Notes: generated by a model not told the origin, from the sequence alone. A stretch of DNA of 64,000 bases from Bradyrhizobium sp. (GCF_016213215.1 NZ_JACRAW010000056.1:27846-91845), one strand, 5' to 3'; shown: positions 45,683 through 54,565, numbered from the stretch's first letter. Numbers and translations are program-made.

Positions 45683-47137
45683 ATGGCGAATGAGACGAAC
45701 ACCGGCGCCGACAAGATCCGCTGCGATGCCTGTCCGGTGATGTGCTACATCAAGCCGGGTGCGGCCGGCGCCTGCGATCGCTATGCCAACGACAACGGGC
45801 GGCTCGTCCGCGTCGATCCGCACATTCTTCTGGAGCGCACCGTCTCGCATGGCGGACGGGTGGTGCCCTTCCACCGCGCCGAGGATTGGGACGGCCGAAT
45901 CGTCAACGCGCCGAGCACCTTTGTCACCGCGATCGGTGCCGGCACCACCTATCCTGATTACAAGCCCGCGCCGTTTATCGTCTCTGCCGAAATCGATGGC
46001 GTCGACGTGGTCACGGTCGTCACCGAGGGTATTTTCAGCTACTGCGGCGTGAAGGTGAAGATCGACACTGATCGCTATCTCGGACCCGAAACCGCAGCGG
46101 TGCGCGCGCAAGGCGAGGTGGTCGGGCACGTTACCACCAGCGAGTACGGCTCGCAGATGCTGTCGCTCGGCGGCGTCCATCATCTGACCGGCGGCTCGAA
46201 AAAGGAGGGCCGCGTCACCTGCGACACGCTGATGGATCTTTCCAAGTGCAAGCCGGTCGAGCTCACGGTCGAAGGCGGCTCGTCTGTGGTGGTGCAGGCG
46301 GGACAGCCGCCGATCGTCAACGGCGTCAAGGAAGAGCGCATGCGGGTCGGCTGCGGCTCGGCCACGATCGGCATGTTCGCCAAGCAGTGGCTTGGCAAGG
46401 TCGACGAAGTCGTGGTGGTCGATGACCACATTACCGGCGTGCTCAGTGAGCACCAGGCCGGCAAGTTGCTCGATATTGCCGACACCGGGATCAAGATGAA
46501 GGGACGGCGCTCGACGCCGGGCCGCTATTTCCAGGTCGCCGAGCCGGGCACCGGCTGGGGCGGCACCAACATCTCCGATCCGCTGTCCATCCTGGGCCCG
46601 TTCGATCCCAAGGTCGCACGCCCCGGCTTGACCATGCTGATGGTTTCGACAACCGGCGAGCACGCCTCCTATTATGTGCTCGACGACGCACTTAAGCCGA
46701 TTGAAAAGGAGATGCCGGCGGCCCTGAAGTTCTCCGTTGAGCGGATCCAGGAGAATTGCGAGCCGGCGATGTGCACGGTGCTGTTCATGGCGGGGGCCGG
46801 CGGCTCGCTGCGCGCCGGCGTCACCGATAATCCGGTGCGCCTGACGCGGTCGGTAAAGGACGCACTGACGCGCGTCACCAGCGGGGGCGCGCCGGTCTAT
46901 GTGTGGCCGGGCGGCGGCATCACGTACATGGTCGACGTCACGCGGATGCCGGCCGCCGCCTTCGGCTATGTGCCGACGCCGGCGTTGGTGGCTCCGATCG
47001 AATTCACGCTCAAGCTGTCCGACTATGCGGCGCTGGGCGGGCACATGGATGCGGTGCGGCCGCTGTCCTCGTTGAAGAACAGTACGGAGGTCCGGCTGAT
47101 GCCATGGCAGCATCCATTGCCCGGGCGACGCACATGA
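45683..47137 (+). CDS. hnr: 6-hydroxynicotinate reductase-like iron-sulfur protein
   Basis: 484 residues. The N-terminus has a ferredoxin-like cluster CDACPVMCYIKPGAAGAC (Cys 14, 17, 21, 31). Other conserved-looking cysteines occur at FSYCGVKV, TCDTLMDLSKC and VGCGSATIG, with a Gly-rich GTGWGGTNISDPL stretch. I recognise it as the family named after Hnr of Eubacterium barkeri, which reduces 6-hydroxynicotinate to 1,4,5,6-tetrahydro-6-oxonicotinate with reduced ferredoxin. The name is a family inference, strengthened by the enamidase and ferredoxin reductase in the same locus. It overlaps the next gene by four bases (ATGA). Confidence 0.8.
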   Translation: MANETNTGADKIRCDACPVMCYIKPGAAGACDRYANDNGRLVRVDPHILLERTVSHGGRVVPFHRAEDWDGRIVNAPSTFVTAIGAGTTYPDYKPAPFIVSAEIDGVDVVTVVTEGIFSYCGVKVKIDTDRYLGPETAAVRAQGEVVGHVTTSEYGSQMLSLGGVHHLTGGSKKEGRVTCDTLMDLSKCKPVELTVEGGSSVVVQAGQPPIVNGVKEERMRVGCGSATIGMFAKQWLGKVDEVVVVDDHITGVLSEHQAGKLLDIADTGIKMKGRRSTPGRYFQVAEPGTGWGGTNISDPLSILGPFDPKVARPGLTMLMVSTTGEHASYYVLDDALKPIEKEMPAALKFSVERIQENCEPAMCTVLFMAGAGGSLRAGVTDNPVRLTRSVKDALTRVTSGGAPVYVWPGGGITYMVDVTRMPAAAFGYVPTPALVAPIEFTLKLSDYAALGGHMDAVRPLSSLKNSTEVRLMPWQHPLPGRRT

Positions 47138-48030
47138 CAAGACTCCCGCAGATTGCCTGGCTGGCGGACGGACGGCGGCTGCATTTGCAGGATGGACCGA
47201 TCGACCTGATCGTCGAGGCGAGGGGGAGCGAAGCCGATATGCACGCTGCCTATGTGATGGCGGCGCGGCGTTTCGCCGGCCTGCTGGACGAGCTCTGCGC
47301 CGAGCTTTCGGAACTTCGCAAGGCCGCTGTGCCCGCGACATGTTCGTTGAAGGGCGTCGTCGCGCGACGCATGTACGCGGCGGTCGCGCCCTATGCCGCG
47401 GATTGCTTCATCACCCCGATGGCGGCTGTCGCCGGCAGTGTCGCGGAAGAAATCCTCAGGGCTATGATCCGGGCGGGGCAGCTTGATCGCGCCTATGTCA
47501 ATAATGGCGGCGATATCGCCTTGCACCTCGCCCCGGGAGAGCATTTTGCCGTCGGCGTGATGGATCGCCCCGACCGGGGCGGCCAGGTGCGAACGCTTAC
47601 GATCGATGCCGATGATGCCGTGCGGGGCATTGCGACCAGCGGACGGCATGGCCGCAGCTTCTCGCTCGGCATTGCCGACGCGGTGACCGTTCTCGCCAAG
47701 ACGGCATCGCGGGCTGATGCGGCCGCGACCATCATTGCGAATGCGGTCGATCTCCCCGGCCATCCCGCCATCATCCGCCGCCCGGCCAATGAGGTGCAGC
47801 CCGACAGCGACCTTGGCGCGCGCCTCGTGACGCGCGATGTCGGTGCGCTTTCGCCGAGCGAAATCGGGCAGGCGCTCGAAACCGGCGCGCAAAGTGCACG
47901 AGAATTGCTTGCGGCAGGGCTGATCGAAGGGGCCGTGCTGTGCCTTTCCGGTGATATGCTTGTCATTGGAGCGAAAGACATCGAGCGGCGCCGTCCGCTT
48001 CCTGCCGCAACAAACGCGATCCATATCTGA
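47134..48030 (+). CDS. UPF0280-family protein (ApbE superfamily)
   Basis: 298 residues. UPF0280 features: AAVAPYAADCFITPMAAVAGSVAEEILRAM, YVNNGGDIALHLAPGEHFAVGVMD and GIATSGRHGRSFSLGIADAVTVLAKTASRADAAATIIANAV. These recall the substrate and FAD-handling loops of ApbE flavin transferases, to which the family is related. No activity is established for UPF0280. Start ATG overlaps the reductase stop, so the two are probably made in a fixed ratio, and a maturation role for the reductase is an attractive inference. Confidence 0.8.
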   Translation: MTRLPQIAWLADGRRLHLQDGPIDLIVEARGSEADMHAAYVMAARRFAGLLDELCAELSELRKAAVPATCSLKGVVARRMYAAVAPYAADCFITPMAAVAGSVAEEILRAMIRAGQLDRAYVNNGGDIALHLAPGEHFAVGVMDRPDRGGQVRTLTIDADDAVRGIATSGRHGRSFSLGIADAVTVLAKTASRADAAATIIANAVDLPGHPAIIRRPANEVQPDSDLGARLVTRDVGALSPSEIGQALETGAQSARELLAAGLIEGAVLCLSGDMLVIGAKDIERRRPLPAATNAIHI

Positions 48031-48045
48031 ATAGGGAAGACAGCG

Positions 48046-48630
48046 ATGAGTGCAGTCATCCGCAAGATCGTCACCGTGGTGGAAGAAACGCTGATGGAGA
48101 TGGGGCAGAAGGTCTCGCCGCCGACGCGTCGTGCCGCCGCCATCGCCGTGATCGAGAATCCGTTTGCCGGCCGTTATGTCGAGGACCTCTCTCCCTTGAT
48201 CGCCATTGGCGAGGAGCTTGGCGAGTTGCTCGCCAAGAGGGCGGTCGCTGCGCTCGGGATCGAGGGTGGGAAGGTGCACAGCTACGGCAAGGCCGCCGCG
48301 GTAGGCGAAAACGGCGAGCTGGAGCATGCGGCAGCGATCTTGCATCCGAAAATGGGAGCGCCGGTGCGGAAGGTGCTGGGCAAGGGCGCTGCGCTGATCC
48401 CGTCGTCGAAAAAGCGAAGCGGCCCGGGAACGACGCTCGATATTCCGCTCGGTCACAAGGATGCGGCATTCGTCCGCAGTCATTTCGACGGCATGGAAGT
48501 GCAGATTAATGATGCGCCGCGTGCCAATGAAATTATGGTGGCGGTCGCCGTCACCGACAGCGGCCGGCCGCTGCCAAGGGTCGGCGGGCTGGCGGTAGCG
48601 GAAATCAAGGGCGAAGACGGCCTGAGATAG
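48046..48630 (+). CDS. DUF1185 / 'amino acid synthesis' family protein
   Basis: 194 residues: VRKIVTVVEETLMEMGQKVSPPTRRAAAIAVIENPFAGRYVEDLSPLIAIGEELGELL, then GVEGGKVHSYGKAAAVGENGELEHAAAILHPKMGAPVRKVLGKGAALIPSSKKRSGPGTTLDIPLGHKDAAFVRSHFDGMEV (near-exact consensus layout, paraphrased in places). The DUF1185 family has solved structures but no assigned reaction. It starts 15 bases after UPF0280 with a GGGAAG-type ribosome site. Its place between reductase and transporter suggests an enzyme for a pathway intermediate. Confidence 0.8.
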   Translation: MSAVIRKIVTVVEETLMEMGQKVSPPTRRAAAIAVIENPFAGRYVEDLSPLIAIGEELGELLAKRAVAALGIEGGKVHSYGKAAAVGENGELEHAAAILHPKMGAPVRKVLGKGAALIPSSKKRSGPGTTLDIPLGHKDAAFVRSHFDGMEVQINDAPRANEIMVAVAVTDSGRPLPRVGGLAVAEIKGEDGLR

Positions 48631-48651
48631 GTACTTCAACAGGAGGTAGGG

Positions 48652-49857
48652 ATGCGACGGAGCAGATATTTCATCGGCGCAGCGTTAGCGCTTCTGACCG
48701 GCGGCATGGCCAATTCGGCCCTGGCGCAAAGCGAGATCAAGATCGGCGAAATCAACAGCTACTCGCTGCTGCCTGCCTTTACCGAGCCCTACCGCAAGGG
48801 CTGGCAGCTCGCCCTCGAGGAGGTCAATGCCGCGGGCGGTATCAACGGCAAGAAGCTGGTCGTCATCTCCAAGGACGACGGCGGCAAGCCGGCCGACGCG
48901 CAGACCGCCGCCAACGAGCTGGTCTCGAGCGAAGGCGTTGCGATGCTGGCGGGCACGTTCCTGTCCAACATCGGCCTCGCGGTCAGCGACTTCGCCAACC
49001 AGAAGAAGGTGTTCTTCCTCGCGGCCGAGCCTTTGACCGATGCCATCACCTGGTCGAAAGGCAACCGCTACACTTTCCGCCTGCGTCCGTCGAACTACAT
49101 GCAGGCGGCGATGCTGGTCGAAGCCGCGGCGAAATTGCCCGCAAAGCGCTGGGCGACGATCGCGCCGAACTATGAATACGGCCAGTCGGCGGTCGCAGTG
49201 TTCAAGAAGTTGATGTCGGAGAAGCGGCCCGACATCCAGTGGGTCGACGAGCAGTGGCCGCCGCAGGGCAAGATCGATGCGGGTCCGGTGGTGCAGGCCG
49301 TTGCCGCCGCCAATCCCGAAGCGATCCTCAACGTCACGTTCGGCGCCGACCTCGTGAAGCTCGTGCGTGAGGGCAATACCCGCGGTCTGTTCAAGAATCG
49401 TGCGGTGGTCTCGTTCCTGACCGGCGAGCCGGAATATCTCGACCCGCTGAAGGACGAAACGCCGGAGGGCTGGATCGTCACCGGCTATCCCTGGTACTCG
49501 ATCAAGTCGCCCGAACACGACAAGTTCTTGAAGGCGTATCAGGCCAAGTACAACGACTATCCGCGGCTCGGCTCGATCGTCGGCTATCAGACGATCAAGT
49601 CGGCAGCAGCGATCCTGACCAAAGCCGGCTCGACTGATCCGGAGAAGCTGATCGCGGCCGCCGAAGGGCTGTCGGTGGGCTCGCCCTTCGGCGAGATCAC
49701 CTTCCGCAAGATCGATCACCAGTCGACGCTGGGCGCCTTCGTCGGCAAGACGGCGCTCAAGGACGGTAAGGGCGTGATGGTGGAATCCAGCTACAAGAAG
49801 GGCTCCGACTATCTGCCGAGCGATGCGGAAGTAGAGAAGCTGCGCCTGAAACAGTGA
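48652..49857 (+). CDS. LIV-type ABC transporter substrate-binding protein
   Basis: 401 residues with signal peptide (YFIGAALALLTGGMANSALAQ, cleavage near residue 26). Type I periplasmic fold: SEIKIGEINSYSLLPAFTEPYRKGWQLALEEVNAAGGINGKKLVVISKDDGGKPADAQTAANEL is the classic start, then YEYGQSAVAVFKKLM and VGYQTIKSAAAILTKAGS. Ribosome site AGGAGG precedes the ATG. By operon membership it probably binds nicotinate or a related aromatic or dicarboxylate rather than a branched-chain amino acid. Confidence 0.88.
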   Translation: MRRSRYFIGAALALLTGGMANSALAQSEIKIGEINSYSLLPAFTEPYRKGWQLALEEVNAAGGINGKKLVVISKDDGGKPADAQTAANELVSSEGVAMLAGTFLSNIGLAVSDFANQKKVFFLAAEPLTDAITWSKGNRYTFRLRPSNYMQAAMLVEAAAKLPAKRWATIAPNYEYGQSAVAVFKKLMSEKRPDIQWVDEQWPPQGKIDAGPVVQAVAAANPEAILNVTFGADLVKLVREGNTRGLFKNRAVVSFLTGEPEYLDPLKDETPEGWIVTGYPWYSIKSPEHDKFLKAYQAKYNDYPRLGSIVGYQTIKSAAAILTKAGSTDPEKLIAAAEGLSVGSPFGEITFRKIDHQSTLGAFVGKTALKDGKGVMVESSYKKGSDYLPSDAEVEKLRLKQ

Positions 49858-49875
49858 CGCTCAGGCGACCGAGGC

Positions 49876-49970
49876 CTCATGGTTCGAGACGCGCGGTCAT
49901 GCCGCGCTCCTCACCATGAGGATCTCGGACCTCATCCTGAGGAGGCGCAAAGCGCCGTCTCGAAGCATGA
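49876..49970. repeat. CCTCATGGTTCGAGAC...GCCGTCTCGAAGCATGA palindromic repeat inside the transporter operon
   Basis: Same family as 35079-35185. It fills most of the 150-base gap between the binding-protein and permease genes, with two hairpin units (TCATGGTTCGAGACGCGC... and CCTCATCCTGAGGAGGCGCAAAGCGCC...). Such elements often lie after highly expressed binding-protein genes and could lower downstream expression. Confidence 0.7.
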
Positions 49971-50007
49971 AGCCCGCGTGCTTGGAATTTTACCAATTGG
50001 ACCGCTA

Positions 50008-51894
50008 ATGGCCTTTTATGTCGTACAGTTTCTGACGGGACTTGCCAGCGCAGCGTCGCTGTTTCTGGTCGCCTCGGGCCTGTCGATCATCTTCGGCGTG
50101 ACGCGGATCGTCAATTTCGCCCATGGCGCCTTCTATATGCTCGGCGCCTATATCGCTTTCACGCTGACGGAGCAGTTTTCGGGCGCGCTCGGATTTTGGG
50201 GCGGCATCGTTGTCGCCGCGGCGATCGTCGCGCTGGCCGGCGTGCTGGTCGAAATCGTGCTGCTCCGGCGCATCTATCATTCGCCGGAACTGTTCCAGCT
50301 CCTTGCGACCTTCGGCCTGACCTTGATGGTCGAGGATCTCGTGGTGCTGATCTGGGGGCCGGACGATTTGCTCGGCCGCCGGGCGCCGGGATTCAAGGGG
50401 GCGATCGACTTCTTCGGCCAGAACATCCCGAGCTATGACCTGTTCCTGATCGTGCTCGGGCCCGTCGTGCTCGCCATTCTGTGGCTCCTGTTCCAGCGCA
50501 CGCGCTGGGGCATCCTGGTGCGCGCCGCGACGCAGGACCGCGACATGGTTGCCGCACTCGGGGTCAATCAGAAATGGCTGTTCACGAGCGTGTTTGCGGT
50601 TGGCGTCTTCCTGGCCGCGCTCGGCGGCGCGCTGCAGATTCCGCGCGACGCCGTGCACCATGCCATGGACCTGCGCGTCATCGTGGAAGTCTTCGTCGTG
50701 GTCGTGATCGGCGGGCTCGGCAGCATCGTCGGCGCCTTCGTCGCGGCGGTCCTGGTATCGGAGCTGAATGCCTTCGGCATCCTGATCTTCCCCAAGATCT
50801 CGATCATTCTCGTCTTCCTCGTCATGGCGGTGGTGCTGATCATCCGGCCATGGGGTCTGTTCGGGAAGGCGGAAGCGCCGGCGCGCCGCACGCCCGGTCT
50901 CACCGTCAATCCGTGGCGGCCGCTGACCTCCGGCGAACGGCTTGCCGCGCTGGCGGCACTCGCGGTGGCGGCGGCGCTGCCGCTGGTGGGCGGTAACTAT
51001 GCTCTCACGGTCGGCGCCGAGATCGCGATTTTCGTGATCTTTGCCGCCAGCCTGCATTTCCTGATGTCGGTGGGCGGGCTCGCGTCGTTCGGTCACGCCG
51101 CCTATTTCGGGCTCGGCGCCTATGGCGTGGCGTTTCTCGCCAAGATGGCCGGCCTGCCGATGATCCTGTGCCTGTTGCTCGGACCGCTGCTCGGCTGTGT
51201 TGGGGCCGCGGTGTTCGGCTTTTTCGCCGTGCAACTTTCGGGCGTCTATTTTGCGATGCTGACGCTCGCCTTTGCGCAGATCGTCTGGTCGATCGCCTTC
51301 CAGTGGGTCGCGGTCACCGGCGGCGACAACGGCATTCTGGGCCTGTGGCCGGAGAGTTGGGCGGCGAGCCCGTCACACTTCTATTGGCTTTCGCTCGGGA
51401 TTGCCGCGGCTTCAGTGATTGCGTTGCGCATCGCGATCTTCTCGCCGTTCGGCTATGCGCTTCGTGCCACCCGTGACTCGCTGTTGCGCAGCGAGGCGGT
51501 CGGCATCGATGCCAAGCGCATCCAGTGGACGGCGTTTGTGATCGCGGGGACCGTGGCGGGTGTTGCCGGCGCGTTGTTCGCCTACCTCAAGGGCAGCGTG
51601 TTTCCGGACAATCTCGGGATCTCGCTCTCGGTCGACGCACTGGTGATGGTCCTGCTCGGTGGGGTCGAGACGGTGTCGGGACCGGTGATCGGCGCGATCG
51701 TCTACAAGGCGCTCAACATCTGGCTGGTCAGCCAGACCGACCTCTCCAAGCTGGTGCTAGGGGCCTTCATCGTCGTGATCGTGGTGGTGTTTCCCAAGGG
51801 CATCGTCGGCATGCTGGAAGCGTTCACGCAGCGGCGCCGGCCTTCATCGGCGAAATCGTCGCTTGTCACATCCCCGATCGAGTCCGCCGAATGA
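50008..51894 (+). CDS. LIV-type ABC transporter permease, LivH-LivM fusion
   Basis: 628 residues, about 17 helices, combining both permease halves. Residues 1-290 are LivH-like (SGLSIIFGVTRIVNFAHGAFYMLGAYIAF and GGLGSIVGAFVAAVLVSELNAFG). A cytoplasmic linker follows (RRTPGLTVNPWRPLTSGERL), then 330-628 LivM-like (MSVGGLASFGHAAYFGLGAYGVAFLAKM, RIQWTAFVIAGTVAGVAGALFAYLKGSVFPDNLGIS, LLGGVETVSGPVIGAIVYKAL). ATG 50008 begins the first helix; the frame upstream runs through the repeat and is not coding. ATGA overlap with the ATPase gene. Confidence 0.9.
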   Translation: MAFYVVQFLTGLASAASLFLVASGLSIIFGVTRIVNFAHGAFYMLGAYIAFTLTEQFSGALGFWGGIVVAAAIVALAGVLVEIVLLRRIYHSPELFQLLATFGLTLMVEDLVVLIWGPDDLLGRRAPGFKGAIDFFGQNIPSYDLFLIVLGPVVLAILWLLFQRTRWGILVRAATQDRDMVAALGVNQKWLFTSVFAVGVFLAALGGALQIPRDAVHHAMDLRVIVEVFVVVVIGGLGSIVGAFVAAVLVSELNAFGILIFPKISIILVFLVMAVVLIIRPWGLFGKAEAPARRTPGLTVNPWRPLTSGERLAALAALAVAAALPLVGGNYALTVGAEIAIFVIFAASLHFLMSVGGLASFGHAAYFGLGAYGVAFLAKMAGLPMILCLLLGPLLGCVGAAVFGFFAVQLSGVYFAMLTLAFAQIVWSIAFQWVAVTGGDNGILGLWPESWAASPSHFYWLSLGIAAASVIALRIAIFSPFGYALRATRDSLLRSEAVGIDAKRIQWTAFVIAGTVAGVAGALFAYLKGSVFPDNLGISLSVDALVMVLLGGVETVSGPVIGAIVYKALNIWLVSQTDLSKLVLGAFIVVIVVVFPKGIVGMLEAFTQRRRPSSAKSSLVTSPIESAE

Positions 51895-52682
51895 GCAACG
51901 CATCTCCATTGCTGTCGGTCGAGCGGCTCACCAAGTCCTATGGTGGCATCCATGCCGTGCGCGGCGTGTCCTTCGAACTCAGGTCCGGCGAGATCCTCGC
52001 GCTGATCGGGCCGAACGGCGCGGGCAAGAGCACCTGTTTCGATATGCTCAACGGCCAGAACACGCCGGACACGGGGCGCATTCGTCTGCTCGGCGAGGAC
52101 ACGACCGGCAAGAAGCCACGCGAGGTCTGGCGGCTCGGGGTCGGACGCACCTTCCAGATCACCGCGACTTTTCCGACCATGACGGTGCGGGAGAATGTGC
52201 AGGTGGCGCTGATCTCGCATGGCCATCAGCTGTTCAATCTGTGGGGCTCCGCGTCGGGTTTTGCCACGGCGGAGGCCGGGCGGCTGCTTGATCTCGTCGG
52301 CATGGGCAGCTACGCCGATCGTGCCTGCGGCGAGCTTGCCTATGGCGACCTCAAGCGCCTGGAGCTCGCGGTCGCGCTCGCCAACCAGCCGAAGCTCCTG
52401 CTGATGGATGAACCGACCGCGGGCATGGCGCCGCGCGAGCGCATCGACCTGATGCGGCTCACGGCCCGCATCGCCCGCGAGCAGTCGATCGGCGTGCTCT
52501 TCACCGAGCACGACATGGACGTGGTGTTCGAGCACGCCGACCGCGTCCTCGTGCTCAACCGCGGGACCCTGATCGCCGAAGGATCGCCCCAGGAGGTCCG
52601 CGGCAATCCGCAGGTGCAGGCGGTCTATCTCGGCGAGGGGCTGGTCTATGACGAACGCCACCGGAAAGGAGCTTCCGCATGA
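51891..52682 (+). CDS. LIV-type ABC transporter ATP-binding protein (LivG type)
   Basis: 263 residues. Walker A GPNGAGKST, Q-loop/LivG insertion VWRLGVGRTFQITATFPTMTVRENVQVAL, signature region LAYGDLKRLELAVALAN (LivG-type), Walker B LLLMDEPTAGMAPRERI and switch His in FTEHDMDVVF. ATG overlaps the permease stop, and its own stop overlaps the next ATPase gene (ATGA), so the transporter subunits are translationally coupled. Confidence 0.92.
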   Translation: MSNASPLLSVERLTKSYGGIHAVRGVSFELRSGEILALIGPNGAGKSTCFDMLNGQNTPDTGRIRLLGEDTTGKKPREVWRLGVGRTFQITATFPTMTVRENVQVALISHGHQLFNLWGSASGFATAEAGRLLDLVGMGSYADRACGELAYGDLKRLELAVALANQPKLLLMDEPTAGMAPRERIDLMRLTARIAREQSIGVLFTEHDMDVVFEHADRVLVLNRGTLIAEGSPQEVRGNPQVQAVYLGEGLVYDERHRKGASA

Positions 52683-53383
52683 AGCTCTCCGTCCAGGACC
52701 TCAATAGCTTCTATGGCCCGGCGCACATCCTGTTCGATATCGCGCTGGAAGTGGGCGAGGGCGAGGTGGTGGCGCTGCTCGGACGCAACGGCGCCGGCAA
52801 GTCGACGACGTTCCGCTCCATCGTCGGGCTTGTCGAGCAGCGATCGGGGCGGATCGAGTTCGAGGGCAGGGACGTCTCGAACAAGCCGACCCATGAAATC
52901 GTTCGCGACGGCCTCGGCTATGTGCCCGAAGAGCGCCGCATCTTTACCGACCTGACTGTCGAAGAGAACCTCGAAGTCGGTCGCCAGCCGAAGCGACCGA
53001 ACGCGCCGCACTGGACGCGGGAAAAGCTGTTCGACCTGTTTCCCAATCTGAGTGAGATGCGCAACCGTCCCGGCGGACGGATGAGCGGCGGCGAGCAGCA
53101 GATGCTGACGATCGCGCGGACCTTGATGGGCAATCCATCGCTGGTTCTTCTCGACGAGCCGTCGGAGGGCTTATCGCCCAAGATCGTCGAGCAGATGGTC
53201 GATGCCATCCTCACCATGAAGAAGGAAGGCGTCAGCATTGTCGTCTCCGAGCAGAACCTGCATTTCGCCCGGCTGATCTCCGATCGCGCCTACATCATCG
53301 AGCGCGGGCGGATCTGCTTCGGCGGTACCATGAGCGAGCTCGACGCGCGTCCGGACGTCCGCGACGCGCATCTGTCGTTGTGA
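52679..53383 (+). CDS. LIV-type ABC transporter ATP-binding protein (LivF type)
   Basis: 234 residues. Walker A GRNGAGKSTTFRSIVGL, LGYVPEERRIFTDLTVEENLEVG, signature MSGGEQQMLTIARTLMGNP, Walker B LVLLDEPSEGLSPKIVEQM. Second ATPase of the fused-permease transporter. The MarR gene begins 33 bases after its stop and is probably in the same transcript. Confidence 0.92.
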   Translation: MKLSVQDLNSFYGPAHILFDIALEVGEGEVVALLGRNGAGKSTTFRSIVGLVEQRSGRIEFEGRDVSNKPTHEIVRDGLGYVPEERRIFTDLTVEENLEVGRQPKRPNAPHWTREKLFDLFPNLSEMRNRPGGRMSGGEQQMLTIARTLMGNPSLVLLDEPSEGLSPKIVEQMVDAILTMKKEGVSIVVSEQNLHFARLISDRAYIIERGRICFGGTMSELDARPDVRDAHLSL

Positions 53384-53415
53384 TTGCGGCGGGAGAGAGA
53401 AAGGGGCGAGAGACA

Positions 53416-53874
53416 ATGGCGAGGGGTGTCGCGGTCAAGAAGAGCGTCAAGCCTGCCAAGCCGTCGTACATTCTCGACGAGCAGATCGGCTTCATCCTGC
53501 GCCAGGTGTGGCAGCGGCATGCCGCGATCTTCGCGCGCGACATCGGCGTCGCCAACCTGACGCCGACGCAATGGGCGGCGCTGTCCAAGCTCAACGAGAC
53601 CGGCCCGTGCTCGCAGAACCAGCTCGGCCGGCTGACGGCGATGGACGTCGCCACCATCAAGGGTGTGATCGATCGGCTCACCGCGCGCGGTCTGACCGAG
53701 ACCAGCTCGGATCCCGAGGACGGCCGGCGCCTCCTGGTCAGCCTGACCCGCGCCGGCCAGCAGCTTGCCGAGAAGGCGGCGCCGACCGCGTTGGCGATCT
53801 CCAGGGAAACGCTCGCGCCGCTCGATGCAAAGGAGCGCGAGATGCTGATGGCGCTGCTCAACAAGCTGCGGTGA
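53416..53874 (+). CDS. MarR-family transcriptional regulator
   Basis: 152 residues, winged-helix: NLTPTQWAALSKLNETGPCSQNQLGRLTAMDVATIKGVIDRLTARGLTETSSDPEDGRRLLVSLTRAG covers the recognition helix and the wing (DPEDGRR). The basic N-terminus (MARGVAVKKSVKPAKP) and helical C-terminus dimerise. As the only regulator in the locus it is the best candidate to bind the TTYGTRYACRAA palindromes at 45452, 45602 and 56570. NicR, the regulator of Pseudomonas nicotinate genes, is also MarR-type. The last 40 bases are duplicated at 55112-55151. Confidence 0.88.
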   Translation: MARGVAVKKSVKPAKPSYILDEQIGFILRQVWQRHAAIFARDIGVANLTPTQWAALSKLNETGPCSQNQLGRLTAMDVATIKGVIDRLTARGLTETSSDPEDGRRLLVSLTRAGQQLAEKAAPTALAISRETLAPLDAKEREMLMALLNKLR

Positions 53875-53885
53875 TTGCGCATTCA

Positions 53886-53970
53886 TAGGGTGGCAAAGGC
53901 GCGCAAGCGCCGTGCCCACCATATCTGTGATCGTGAATGGTGGGCACGCTTCACTTTGCCCCGCCCTACG
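53886..53970. repeat. AGGGTGGCAAAGGCGC...GCCCCGCCCTA palindromic repeat
   Basis: Arms TAGGGTGGCAAAG and CTTTGCCCCGCCCTA with inner GTGCCCACCAT / ATGGTGGGCAC (exact complements). A familiar Bradyrhizobium intergenic palindrome, lying immediately after the marR stop. Confidence 0.7.
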
Positions 53971-53976
53971 GCTTCG

Positions 53977-54534
53977 TCATTGCGGGGCACGCGCATCGGG
54001 GCCGACCAACCAGAGCGTTCCGGCCTTGGTCCAAGTGAGCGCGATCGCCAACGGCACGATCCAGCACATCCAGGCTGCGACGGCGTAGACCTGATCAAAT
54101 GGCCACATCAAGACCACAGCCGCGGCAGTAACCAGCCGCAGCCAGATTGCGGCCGACGCAACTGCGGCCATCGCAATCATCAGCCGCGCATGGCCTGCGA
54201 TGTTGCCGGACCGGATTGCACTGATCGCCGCCGCAGCCAGTGAGAGCCATGTTACGCCTTGGACAAACATCCCGGTTCGCGCGACGCTGGTCGCTTCGCT
54301 TGAGAGAGCTACCGGAAGAGCGGTCAACGCGCCGACGAGGATGCAACAGAAGGCAGAGCGACCGATCAGACGATGTACGGCTGGGTAACATCGTACGAAT
54401 ACCGCGAAAGGGATGAGGATAAGAGCCAGTCCCGAAGCAATCATGTGCAGGGGAAACGCGATGGGAAGTCGCTGAAGGACAAGGTACAAAGGATAAGGCA
54501 ACGGCATCGATCCGAAGCCAAGGGTAATCGCCAT
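53977..54534 (-). CDS. DUF2306-like integral membrane protein
   Basis: About 185 residues from ATG 54534 (MAITLGFGSMPLPYPLYLVLQRLPIAFPLHMIASGLALILIPFAVF). Five to six helices, with conserved His in the first (FPLHMIASG) and in VHRLIGRSAFC and GHARLMIAMAA, a pattern of DUF2306/heme-binding-like four-helix membrane proteins. GTG 54555 is an alternative start. A longer frame exists upstream but would overlap the divergent gene. Function unknown. It lies inside the segment that separates marR from its duplicated 3' end. Confidence 0.65.
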   Translation of the reverse strand: MAITLGFGSMPLPYPLYLVLQRLPIAFPLHMIASGLALILIPFAVFVRCYPAVHRLIGRSAFCCILVGALTALPVALSSEATSVARTGMFVQGVTWLSLAAAAISAIRSGNIAGHARLMIAMAAVASAAIWLRLVTAAAVVLMWPFDQVYAVAAWMCWIVPLAIALTWTKAGTLWLVGPDARAPQ

Positions 54535-54565
54535 GATTCCCGTCGGAAGGATCACAGAGGAAACG

